31,570 nucleotides of DNA from contig MCFG01000366.1 in assembly GCA_002104895.1 (NCBI GenBank), positions 37,501-69,070 of the forward strand, in the 5' to 3' direction. The stretch comes from Anaeromyces robustus (taxonomy: Eukaryota > Neocallimastigomycota > Neocallimastigomycetes > Neocallimastigales > Neocallimastigaceae). Under the pieces are notes generated by a model. It saw only the letters and a program-made list of their open reading frames with translations, did not search any database and had not been told where the DNA came from. Positions 9,391 through 21,109 of this stretch are shown here, one piece after another; the stretch's first letter is position 1; each line of letters begins with the position of its first letter. A program made the translations under genes and the position numbers.

Positions 9391-10903
9391 TTTTTTTTCA
9401 TTTAATTAATAATTATTTTATATATCTATTTAATATATATATATTTTATTATTTATTATTTAAAATTAGTTGTAAAAGTAAAAAAACTTTTTTTTTTTTT
9501 TTTTTTTTTTTTTGATAGTAAGAAAAAAAAATTTTTATCAGGTTGTTGTTATAAGTTTTAAAATAATCATGTCGTATATTTTTTTATTTTATTTTATTTT
9601 TTTTTTTTTTTTATTTTATTTTATAATTTTTTTTCTTTCTTCTGGATTGTATTAATTTTTTTTCTAAGTATTCATTTATTATTATATTGTAATAAACTAA
9701 TATAATAAAAAAAATAAAAATAATTAAAAAAAAAAACAAAAAGCAAAAAAAAAAAACAAAAAACAAAAAAAACAAAAAAAACAAAAAATATAAAAAAAAG
9801 AGAAAAAAAAATATTTAATTGACTTTTTTTAATTTTTTTAATTCTTTAATTTTAATTAATTTAATAATTTAATAAGATAACCAAAAGGAGAAAAAGTTGA
9901 TCGTAAATAAATTAATAAATATAAGTAAATAAAAATTTGAAAAATAAATCTTATATTCTTTTTTTTTTTTTTTTTAATTAAATATCTAAATAAATTATAT
10001 AAAGAATCAGAAAACAATAACAATAATAATCATAATAATAAATCAATATTTTTTTTTATTAAAAACTATATTTTATAAAGTTTTTATATTTCATTAAATG
10101 CCTTTTTTTTTTCTTTTCTTTTTTATTGAATAAATCTTAATAAATGATGATACTTTTTTTTTTTTTTTACATAATTTAATTATTAAGTCTTATCGAAAAA
10201 AGTTTAATTTTTATTAAAAGTTTAAATTATTATTAGTAATTTTAAAACTAATCATTTGTATAATTTTTGTTTGTTATTATTATTATTATTTATTTAATAT
10301 TTATTATTTATTATATAATAATAATATAAAGTTTATTTTATATTATTGCTTTCTTTAAAAGAAAAAAAAAAAAAGAAAAAAAAGAATTTTATAAGATTAA
10401 TTAATTAATTAATTAATAGTTATTTTAAATTTTTAATCCAATTTGTAGTATAAAAAAGAACTTTTTCAATAACACCTAATATATATATATTTAATATATA
10501 AATTGAGTTTTTATATAGATTATAAGAGTTTTTTTTTTCATATGGTAAAAAAAGTTTTGTAGAATAATTGTTATAAATTATTATAACTAAATACTATTAT
10601 TAATATTATAACAAAACTATTATAACTAAATAATATAATTACTGTTGTTACTTGTATTATAATTGATGTTAAATTATAATAATTATTATTATTACTTGTA
10701 TTATCGAAAAAATATCATTATTATTATATTTATGATTATTAGTCATGTTGTTATAGTATTTCAATTACTATAAATACTAATATTTTTAATTATGTTGTTA
10801 TAATATTTATTATAACCATTATTAATTATTATTATTATTATTATTATTATTTTAAATAAACGATTTCTTTTACTTTTACATGACTTTTATATATATAAAC
10901 ATA
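9391..10903. other. AT-rich intergenic spacer between the giant gene and the hydrolase gene
   Basis: No gene is seen. It holds the presumed promoter of the giant gene (the side next to 9390) and the 3' flank of the hydrolase. Notable content: a T26 tract at 9488-9513, A-rich stretches with short C interruptions at 9710-9810, and short degenerate repeats at 10560-10810 (for example ATGTTGTTATA twice, near 10745 and 10792). Confidence 0.7.
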
Positions 10904-10954
10904 TTAGTAATAAATGGAATCTAAAGAAACAAAGAAACAAACCAATAACAATAA

Positions 10955-10991
<37 letters not shown>

Positions 10992-11146
10992 AACATTTAC
11001 CTTCTTCTTCAAATAAATGTGAAGCATTCTCAATCCATCTCCATTCTTTTTTATAAAAATTATTAACTTTATACAACTTTTTTAGATTTTGCTCATTATT
11101 ATTATTAATGTCATAATCGTCATCATTATTCTCATCATCATCATCA

Positions 11147-11232
<86 letters not shown>

Positions 11233-12287
11233 GTTATAATCATCATTATTTTCATTATTATTATCTTGCATTTCATTTTGTAATCTTTGACCCAATTGTA
11301 CAAATATTTTTTCATTAAGAGGTATTATAAAATGATCTTTCGAACCTACTATAAATAATACTGGAATAACAGGATCTAATATAAATGAATATATATATAT
11401 ATTTAATTATATTTTATATAAAAAAAATGATAATATTTATGAATATAATATTTATATATTAGTTATTATGAATAGCATTAATAATAATGATTAATATTAA
11501 AAAAAAAAAAGTTATGAAAGTAATATTATTAATAATTATACTTATTTAATATTTATAATTTATATTACCATTTCTACCATTACTATTACCATTTCCATTA
11601 TTAATATCAATATAATTGCTATTATTAACTACTTTGTTATCATTATTACTAATATTTTTATTATTATTGTTGTTGTTATAGATAGTTATATTATTGTTAC
11701 AGATAATATTATTAGGATCATAACATGGAAAGTGATTAATGATATAGGAAGGAACTAAATCAGGTCTTCCTCCTCTTAATATAATACCTGATATATTATT
11801 TCTTTTAAAAAAAGCAGAAAATAAAGCCGCTGCCGCTCCAGTAGATGAACCAAACAATATTATTTTGTTTTTTGAAATAATATTAAAATAATTTTTTATC
11901 TTTATTAATTATACATTGTTATATATACATAAAAAAGAATATAGTTAAAAATAATATAAACTACATGCTTTTTTGTTTTTTTATTTTTTTTTTGTTTCAT
12001 ATTCTTAGTATATAAGTATATTTAAAATTTATACTTTTTCTAATTCTTTACTATTATGATTATTATTTTCATTATCCTTATCATTATCCTTATCATTGAT
12101 TTTATTTAAATATTTAATAAAAGAATTATCATTTTTATTAAATTGATTTTCATTAAGTAAAAAATCAATTGCAGTTATAACTCGAGATGTTAATAATTCT
12201 AATTAATGATAATATATGTATATATATATATATAATATATTATATTTTAGTTATTTTTTGTTATTTATTAAATGATTATATATAACA

Positions 12288-12349
<62 letters not shown>

Positions 12350-13184
12350 TTACCTATATCAAATCTTTTCTCCCCAGTTTTTTGATCTAATTGTTCTTCC
12401 TTTTGAGTAAATGTATTCATTAAACAACAACAAATTCCCATATTTAATAGATTATTTGCAATAAACTAATAATAATTCATAAATATTAATAAATTATTTA
12501 CATAAATATTATTAAAAAACAAAATATTTATAATCTATATTTATATATATATCTATATACATAAATAAAATATAAATAAGATATTATACAATAAATTAAA
12601 CTAAAATAAAAAAAGATAATAAATAAATATAAGATAAATAAATAGGGATTATACAATAAACAATAAACCAAACTGGAATAATAAACAAATAAAATAAATA
12701 ATTTCGTCATTATTGATTTAATAATAATATTATTAACATCATTATCATCATATTGTCATTACTACATACATCATCATTAATAATATTACTATGCCAACAA
12801 CAAAAATGAAGAAAAAAAAAAAATAAAAAGATAATAATACTAATTATATATTATTTTTAAGTGTGAATATATAAATTTATAAATTATTATTATTACTCTA
12901 TTTCTAGTGGATAATCTAGAACTTCCCGAACCATGAATAAATAAACAAGTTTTATTATTAAGTTTATAATCTTTTGGGATTAAAACATCCATTTTAAATT
13001 GATTATTATTATTATTATCATTATCTTTTTCATTAATTATTTCATCCATTAGGGGATGATTTTTATCTTGATTTATCCATTGATCATAAAATTCTTTTAA
13101 ATTTTTATTTTTTAATTTATTATACAATACATCTTTAACCGGCAATAATAATTCTAATGTGATGTAGGATTGTTTTAACACCAT
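10904..13184 (-). CDS. alpha/beta hydrolase, dienelactone hydrolase family, six exons
   Basis: Exons on the minus strand: 12897-13184, 12354-12465, 12035-12198, 11569-11899, 11001-11375 and a tiny last exon 10904-10920. All have GT-AG borders and consistent phases (0,1,0,1,1), giving about 428 residues. The family text is unmistakable across exons: CLFIHGSGSSRLSTRN (oxyanion-side HGSG), DQKTGEKRFDI, LLTSRVITAIDFLL, ILFGSSTGAAAALFSAFF (nucleophile Ser in GSSTG), GIILRGGRPDLV, VIPVLFIVGSKDHF (catalytic Asp) and ENASHLFEEE (catalytic His). Related bacterial proteins are about 210-220 residues; the extra length is Asn/Asp-rich insertions, including a poly-Asn run of about 28 between the Asp and the His. 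The predicted end (DSIYY after LFEEE) lacks the usual C-terminal helix, so the last exon is uncertain. The substrate is unknown. No signal peptide is seen, so it is probably cytosolic. Confidence 0.85.
11149..11232 (-). repeat. (ATT)28 microsatellite coding poly-Asn inside the hydrolase
   Basis: This pure ATT run on plus reads as AAT (Asn) codons on minus within exon 5 of the hydrolase. It is flanked by GAT/GAA-rich codons giving an Asp/Glu tail. Its length is a multiple of three and the frame is kept. Confidence 0.95.
12296..12346. repeat. (ATT)n microsatellite in hydrolase intron 2
   Basis: A TTA/ATT run of about 17 units lies within the intron between the exons at 12354-12465 and 12035-12198. 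It is the same motif as the coding poly-Asn tract of the same gene. Confidence 0.85.
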
Positions 13185-13984
13185 TTTCTTTCTTTCTTCT
13201 TTATAAACAAATAATTATATTGTTATATATTAAATATGAACAATAGTATGTTTATTTATAGTTATATACTATTATTATTATTAAGTACGGACAATAGTAT
13301 GTTACTTTATATAGTTTTGAAAAGTAAAATGTTTATTTAATAATAAGCTTTTAAATGGAAAAACTCAATAATATGTATAATAAAATAATTAACTTTCATT
13401 TTATATTATTTTTATATAATAAAATAATTAACTTCATTTTATATTATTTTTATATAATAAAATAACTAACTTTCATTTTATATTATTTTTATATAATAAA
13501 ATAACTAACTTTCATTTTATATTGTAATTATTATTTTTTTTAAAAAAAAAAAAAAAAACTAAAAATTCAAAATTCATTAATTGTTAATAGTTTATTTTTT
13601 ATTTATTTATTCATTTATTCATTTATTTATTTATTCATTTATTCTTTATAAATCAATAAATAGTTTATTTATACTTTAATGAACATTAAATATGCTCTAA
13701 ATATGGTAATAGATTTTTACATTTTTTTTTTTTTTTAAAATTAAAGAAAAAAAAAAAATTAATAAATACAATAAAATAATAATGATAAAAAGAAATTAGC
13801 TCTATTTTCTAAAAAATACTAATATGATTTTATATATATATATATTGTTATTTTTATTATATTAAATTTTAATTATTTATGATTATTAAAAAAAAATCTA
13901 TTAAAATTTTAAAATTTTAAAATTTTTAAAATTTATATATATTTTATTAATGATTTAATGTTAATTTTTTTATTCTATTTTACT
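13185..13984. other. intergenic spacer between the YIH1-like gene and the hydrolase start
   Basis: Eight hundred bases with no open frame of note. It should hold the hydrolase promoter (just above 13184) and the YIH1 3' flank. It contains a 39-bp tandem repeat, a T-run/A-run junction near 13535-13558, (ATTT/ATTC)n near 13600-13650, and a near-palindromic AAAATTTTAAAATTTTAAA stretch around 13905-13930. Confidence 0.6.
13377..13523. repeat. 39-bp tandem repeat, about 3.8 copies
   Basis: The unit begins ATAATAAAATAATTAACTTT. Copies start at 13377, 13416, 13454 and 13493. The second copy is one base shorter. A shared TAATT/TAACT change separates the first two copies from the last two, suggesting stepwise duplication. 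Confidence 0.85.
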
Positions 13985-15004
13985 TTATTTTTTTGACTTC
14001 TTTTTAACATTTTTAGTGGTTGGTCCTTTCTTTTTATGTTGTACATAACCATGTTCGTCAAGTAATTGTAAAGCAATATCTTTAATATGTTTAAATCTAT
14101 CAGGTCCAAGTTTAATACCTCCATACCATCTTGATACCATAACAAAAACATTTCTTGCATCAATAACTTCTAATAAACCTTCTAAAGTGATACCTGCTCC
14201 ATGTTCTCCATCATCATCATTTCCTTCATTGATAACACCACCTTCTTCTTCAATTCGATAAGCAAACATATTATGAGTGGCTTTAGCAATTTTTTTATTT
14301 TTTAATAATTCTCGAACAACCATACCAACTTGAGTTACATATTGAATTGAAGCAATATGGGCTATGAATACTGATTTTCTATCAACGATAGGTTCTTTTG
14401 AAGAAAATATTTCTGGCATTTTAACACCTTCTGGAATAGGTGCATTACTAAATGAAGTAATATGCATAGATTTTAAACTTTCATCTAAGTCATCTTCTTC
14501 TGAAGAATCATTTGGACTTTTAGTATCAGGGGTAACTGGTAATGAAATAGTAGTAGAAGCATTATTTTTTTTAATATCTTCAATTAAACTATTTTTTAAT
14601 TCTGATTCTATATAATCTGTAAGCGTTTGAACCCATTCATAAACAATAACTTCTCCTTTAAAATCATTCCAAATTTCTAAAAATTTATTTGAAATTTCTT
14701 TTTTATATTTTTCGTCAAGTGAAATATCAATACCTTTTTCTGTCCAAGTACATTCAATTTCGAATATTGGTGGTTCATCAGAAGGATAAGTTTCTGGGTA
14801 AAATATATTTAATTTAAGAAAAATATTTTCTTGGTCTTCAATATCATTTTCACTAAAATCATCTTCATTTAATACTGGGAATTTAAAAGTATAACTTTTA
14901 TCCCCTTCATAGTCTTTATTTGGATAAAATATATCACTTTCATAAATAGAAGATAATACTATAATTTCATCTTCTTGTAATTGTTTATTCCCTTCTATAT
15001 CCAT
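13985..15004 (-). CDS. YIH1: YIH1/IMPACT homologue (RWD plus UPF0029 domain)
   Basis: A single-exon frame of 339 codons starting at ATG 15004. Residues about 8-135 form an RWD domain with the signature FYPETYPSDEPPIFEI at 68-83. A Ser/Asp/Glu-rich linker follows (150-200). Residues about 205-320 form the IMPACT/UPF0029 domain, with KIAKATHNMFAYRI (238-251), GEHGAGITLEGLLEVI (266-281) and NVFVMVSRWYGGIKLGPDRF (285-304), all diagnostic. The tail is Lys-rich (GPTTKNVKKKSKK). In yeast and mammals the protein binds Gcn1 through the RWD domain, competes with the eIF2-alpha kinase Gcn2 and so damps the amino-acid starvation response; it also binds actin. That role is assumed here by homology. The frame is intact and both domains are complete. 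A long (AAAT)n array lies about 100 bases upstream of the start. Confidence 0.95.
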   Translation of the reverse strand: MDIEGNKQLQEDEIIVLSSIYESDIFYPNKDYEGDKSYTFKFPVLNEDDFSENDIEDQENIFLKLNIFYPETYPSDEPPIFEIECTWTEKGIDISLDEKYKKEISNKFLEIWNDFKGEVIVYEWVQTLTDYIESELKNSLIEDIKKNNASTTISLPVTPDTKSPNDSSEEDDLDESLKSMHITSFSNAPIPEGVKMPEIFSSKEPIVDRKSVFIAHIASIQYVTQVGMVVRELLKNKKIAKATHNMFAYRIEEEGGVINEGNDDDGEHGAGITLEGLLEVIDARNVFVMVSRWYGGIKLGPDRFKHIKDIALQLLDEHGYVQHKKKGPTTKNVKKKSKK

Positions 15005-15107
15005 ATTAAAAAAATTATATTATTTATATAATTTCTTAGAATTAACAAAAATTTTTTTTTCTATTATTTTTATAAATAAAATTTTAATTAATAAATTAAT
15101 TAATTAA

Positions 15108-15242
<135 letters not shown>

Positions 15243-15810
15243 GAATATGATTAAGATATATAATATATATAAATAATATATATCTTCAATATAAAATGAT
15301 TTTAATAATAAATGAAGAAAAAATTAAATATTTTATTTTTATTATAATGGTTGAAAAAAAATATATTAAATACACCTAAAATGAACTTCATAGATAAAGA
15401 AACAACAACAACAACAACGAAATAAAAATAAGAATCGGACAAAGTATAACAAAAGTAGAATTATATAAAATTACTGAAATATAATTATTATATATTCAAA
15501 CATAACATATAATATAAAGTATAAAATGAGAGAATGGAATACAGAAATATAAATATATAATTATTTAATAACAATTATGAGCTTTGATAAATATTTTTTA
15601 TATATAAAAAGTTTTCATCAGAGGATATATTAAATAAAAAAATATCAAAAATATTATTTAGAGGTTTAATAAAGAATTTAGAAATAAAGATGTATGGTTT
15701 GCAATAGAAAAGAAGTAATAAAAAAGATGTATTAATTATTCTTAAAGTTTTTACTTGGAAATTTTTCTTAGTTGATAACTTTTTTTTTTTATAATTTATT
15801 TTAGGTTTAA

Positions 15811-15843
<33 letters not shown>

Positions 15844-16047
15844 ATTAATAAACATTTACATAATTCTTAGAGATAAAATTACAAAACCAAATTTATAACA
15901 AAATTATTTTTAATTGTTTTTTATTTAATTATTATTATATTTTGTATATATATATTATAATCTGTATTTAATAAAAATTATTATATGGCGTTTCGAAAAA
16001 TTATAAATACATGTGTGTATATGTAATAAGTTTTTAGTTTTAATGAT

Positions 16048-16170
16048 TATTTTATTATTTATAATTTATATTTATTGAAATTATACAGAAACTTTGAAAA
16101 AATTAAAAGGAATATTTTATTATTTATAATTTATATTTATTAGAATTATACAGAAACTTTGAAAAAATTA
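16048..16170. repeat. 65-bp direct duplication
   Basis: About 58 bases from 16048 recur from 16113 with one or two changes. The shared text includes AATTATACAGAAACTTTGAA. It is not simple sequence, so the copy is meaningful. Confidence 0.85.
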
Positions 16171-16511
16171 ACATTCTTTTTTTTTTTTTTTTTTTTTTAC
16201 TTCAAAAAAATAAAAAAAATAATAATAAATATTATATAATAAATATTATATGAATTTTAATAATTGATTAATTGATTAATTAATTATTAATATTATATCA
16301 GGTGAAAATATATTTTAATATTATTAATAAATTCTTAAATCAATTAATATATTACTAATTGATTTAGAATTTTTTTTTTTTATTATAAATTATTTACACG
16401 TGATTAAAGTAAAAATATAGAATTAAAACACTTTTTTTGCTTTTATTAATATTTATTTTACCAAAGAATCATTTATATTAGGATATGTGATTTTGTATTA
16501 GATAGAAGAAT

Positions 16512-16535
16512 AACTTTGTAATTAATTACAAAGTT
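16512..16535. repeat. 24-bp perfect palindrome
   Basis: The half-site AACTTTGTAATT is followed directly by its reverse complement. It could bind a dimeric factor or be a remnant terminus; nothing nearby decides. Confidence 0.8.
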
Positions 16536-17104
16536 TTTGACGAACTTTAGAAGGATTCTTTAAAACAGTATAAAAGACAAGAGATTTACAATTAAATAAT
16601 GAATGAATAATGAATAAATAATGAATATTAAATATGTAAATAATAACTATAATGAATATAAATATATTAACCAATCCAATTAATTTTTATTTTACTAGAA
16701 AAATTTTCTGGTAATATGAAATTTATAAATTATATAAATATGAAAATATGAACAATGATATTGATATAATTATTTTTAACTTTTATATAATTTGGTGGTT
16801 TGTCCATAAATAAAAGAAATAAAAATTTATACTTATTAATATTGCTAATTCGTAAATAAAAATGAAATTCATTTTTTTTTTTATATTTTTTCTTTTTGCT
16901 TTATTGTAACTTTTATATTTTAATATTTTTATATTTTAATATTTTATATTTAATTTATTTATCAATTATTTTTTTTTATTATATATTGTATTTTAATTTT
17001 ATTCTAACTAGAAAAAGATTTTTCTTTAATTTTTTTTTTTAATAAAATAAAAATAGTTTATTTTTTAAATTTTATTTTTAAACACAAAAATAATTATTAA
17101 AAAT

Positions 17105-17137
<33 letters not shown>

Positions 17138-17299
17138 TTCTTTATAAAAAATAAAATAACAATTAGATACTTCTGATATTAAAAATAATATAAAGGAGTA
17201 ACAATTTTTCTAATCAAAATGATATTTTTAATTCTATTATTTAAATCCATGGGAATTGAAATAAGCCATTTTACAAGTTTATATTCTAGGATAATTATA

Positions 17300-17340
17300 A
17301 CTTATGAACTTTTTTATTGAAAATAAAAAAGTTCATAAGT
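17300..17340. repeat. perfect 19-bp inverted repeat with 3-base loop
   Basis: The left arm ACTTATGAACTTTTTTATT (17300-17318) pairs perfectly with 17322-17340 across the loop GAA. It would form a strong hairpin in DNA or RNA. No gene is close. Confidence 0.9.
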
Positions 17341-18983
17341 ATTTAAAAGATTTGTATTATAAGATAAGAAAATATATTGTCAAACAACAATAGCAACAAC
17401 AACAACAAAAAAAAACATAGACTATATAGGCTATATAGATATATCTTTCCATGAATAGATGAAAAAATTATCAGAGTTTAAATATTATAAAAGTTTAATG
17501 AAAACGTTCCTTTGGTTCTTGATATGTGACATCGTTTATAATAAATGTCATAATATACTATAAAACTTTTTTCAAGTTAATTCTGGACTTTAGTTTATTA
17601 AAATATTTAAGATTTTAATCATGTGCAGAATACATCATTGGAATGAGTAGAAATTATTTAAATTAAAACTATATAAGTTATTCATAGAATAAAAATAAAA
17701 TTTTATTTATTTATTTATTTTTTTTTTAAAGTTTTTTTTTGGTAATTTGTACTGGCTGTTTATTCACTGGCTACTTTTCATTGGTGTTTTATTTATTTTT
17801 TGTGATTTATTACATTTTCCATTTATACAAATTGAAAAAATAAACAAAATGAAAAGAAAAAACAAAAAACAAAAACAAAAAGATCATTAATTCTAACACT
17901 TTTATAATTAATTAATTAATTAATAAAATAAAATAAAAAGTTTAAAAAAAAAAAAATGTTAATTACAATTACAATGTATTAAAATATAAAAAAATTTTGA
18001 AAATATTTTTTAAATTATTATTAATTTCTATATTTATTTATTTATGTTAAATACATTATTTTATATATTAATATATATTAATATATATTATTAAATATTA
18101 TACATTATTTATTATATATAGAAATTATTATTTTATATTATATATCTTAAATACATTGTTTATATATTTTATATATTAACTGTAAACAATTGACTTTTAT
18201 TTTATAAAATATTAATTATTATTCATATACAAATTATATTGCTAATTATAATTTTAAAACTATTTATTTATATATACATAAATAAACATTATATGAATAT
18301 ATATTATATATATAAATATATAAATATATATTATATAATAATAAATAAATATATATAAAAATATATAAATTTATATTATATATACATAAATAATATATAA
18401 ATAAATATATAAATATATATTATATAATAATAAATAAATATATATATAAATATATAAATATATAATCATTTATTTCATTTATTAACCAATTGACAATACT
18501 ATTCTGTTAATAATTATAAAGTGGCTTTCTAATAAATTAAAATTATTATATAATAATTTATTTAAAATTTAATATTTTCCATATATGTCGATTAGTATTA
18601 TTCATAGTTACAATTAATATGTTATTGTATATTAACTCTATCCAATAAATTTATAATGGAATTTTTGAAAAAAAAAAATTATATATAAATATAAATATAA
18701 TATATAAATATTATAATTTTTAAAATAATGTTAAATATTAATAATAAAAATCATAAAATAAATTAATGAAGATGTTATTTAATAAATACCAATCCACATA
18801 TAAAGTAAAGTAAAAAAAATTGGAAATTTATTTAATAATTAAAATAAATAAATAAATAAATTAATAATAAATAAATAAATAAATTAATAATATATAAATA
18901 AATAAATAAATAAATAAAATAATTTATAATAATGATAAAGAATAAAGAATAATAATAATAATAATAATTAATAATAATAATTG

Positions 18984-19024
<41 letters not shown>

Positions 19025-19847
19025 TATTAACTATAAATATTAGTATTAATATTTAATATTGATTAATAATACTTAATAATAAATTTAATAACTATGTAAA
19101 TATTGTTAACATATGAAAAAATAATGAGTATTCTTTATACCGTTTTATTATTAATATTATCAATATTTATTAATAATTATTAATTTAAAATTATTATTAT
19201 TATTAATATTATTATTTATTATTAATTATTATTAATTATTATTATTGTTGTTAAATACATAATACATTCTATAAATTTTACCGTTTTTTACTTCTTTTTT
19301 CCTTTTTTTTTTTTTTATTAATAATAATAAATATAATATAAAAACATTAATATTCTTTAAATGAACAAAAATGTAAATCATTATTATTATTATATTATAT
19401 TATTGTAAACTATTAATAAGTAATATCATGAATTAAAATATTTAATAATTATTATATAATGATAAATCAAAATAAAAAATAAATCATAATTAATTAATAA
19501 ATGAATGAATGAATAAATAAAAGAATAATTTTTATTTTTTATATATATTTTTTCCATATTATTATTATTATTATTAACTATTATTAACTATTATTATTTA
19601 TTATTATTTATTTATTATTTATTTATTTATTATTATCATCATTATTATTATTTTTATTATTTTTTACATTATTCATTAATATTATGTTACATTGTACTAC
19701 ATTATTTATATTATGTTATACTGTTAAGTTATTAATTTGCATATTTAATATAAATTTGATATAAAATATTGAGATGATTAATGTAACGTTAAAAATATTT
19801 TAAAAGTTAATGAAATTTTAAATCAATCGATCATATTTAAAATTAAA

Positions 19848-19939
19848 TCAATAAATAAATAAATAAATCAATAAATAAATAAATCAATCAATAAATAAAT
19901 AAATAAATAAATAAATAAATATATAAATAAATAAGTATA

Positions 19940-19978
<39 letters not shown>

Positions 19979-19983
19979 GTATA

Positions 19984-20030
<47 letters not shown>

Positions 20031-20043
20031 ATAGATAAATAGA

Positions 20044-20082
<39 letters not shown>

Positions 20083-20135
20083 CTAAATAAGTATATAAAT
20101 AAATAAATAAATAAATAAATAAATAGATAAATAGA

Positions 20136-20183
<48 letters not shown>

Positions 20184-20222
20184 ATTTAAATAAATAGTAT
20201 TTAAATAAATAAATAAATAACT
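19848..20222. repeat. interrupted (AAAT)n array with higher-order pattern
   Basis: Tetranucleotide repeats are broken by recurring variant blocks: AAGTATATAAAT near 19933, 19977 and 20090, and ATAGATAAATAGATAA near 20031 and 20125. The recurrence of the variants suggests duplication of blocks of roughly 40-110 bases, beyond slippage alone. Confidence 0.85.
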
Positions 20223-20560
20223 AACTAACTAAATAAACAAAATTAATAATCAAACATATTTATAAATAAATAACTTGATAAAAAATAAGTTTAAAAAAAA
20301 GATTAATAAAATTATATATTATCTTTAATTATTTTAAACTATTTATGTAAGTTGAAAAAAAGAAAAAAAAAGTTAAACCAATATTTAATCAATTTTTTTT
20401 AAAAAAAAAAAAAAAAAAAAAATTATTGTTATTATTATTATTATTTTCAAGAATTTTTTTATTTAAAATTTTGATACTTTTTGTATAACCTGAAAAAAAA
20501 ATTTTTTTTTAAATTAATTTTAATTTCAGTTTTTATATTAATTTCATTTAAAAAATAATC

Positions 20561-20593
<33 letters not shown>

Positions 20594-20855
20594 CTAACTT
20601 ATATTAATAAAATCAATTTATATATATATAAAGTATTTATTAATTAATAAAGTAAAAAGAAAATAAAATAAAATAATAAGATATTAAATAAATAAATAAC
20701 TAAATAACTTAAAAAAAAATTGGTAGATAAATAAATAAATTAATAACTAAATAACTAAATTAATATCAAAATAATTAACTAAATAAGTATTTAAATAAGT
20801 ATATAAATAACTAAATAACTAACTAAATAAATACCTAAGTCAAAAATCAAAAAGT

Positions 20856-20858
20856 ATA

Positions 20859-20907
<49 letters not shown>

Positions 20908-20962
20908 AATTAATTAATTAATAAAATAATTTACTAAATAAATAAGTATATAAATAAGTATA

Positions 20963-20997
<35 letters not shown>

Positions 20998-21037
20998 ACA
21001 ACTAAATAAATAAGTATATAAATAATTAACAACAAAC

Positions 21038-21108
<71 letters not shown>
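20856..21108. repeat. (AAAT)n arrays with AAGTATATAAAT variants
   Basis: Three runs (about 20857-20903, 20960-20997, 21042-21107) are separated by short variant blocks. The AAGTATATAAAT variant also occurs in the array at 19.9-20.1 kb, so the two arrays are related. Confidence 0.8.

Positions 21109-21109
<1 letters not shown>

Noticed and set aside
11089-11283. Poly-Ile open frame on plus
   Set aside because: It is the (ATT)n tract read on the wrong strand; the minus reading lies inside a recognised hydrolase.
12528-12710. Small minus-strand Tyr/Leu-rich frame
   Set aside because: It lies wholly inside the first intron of the hydrolase and has intron composition.
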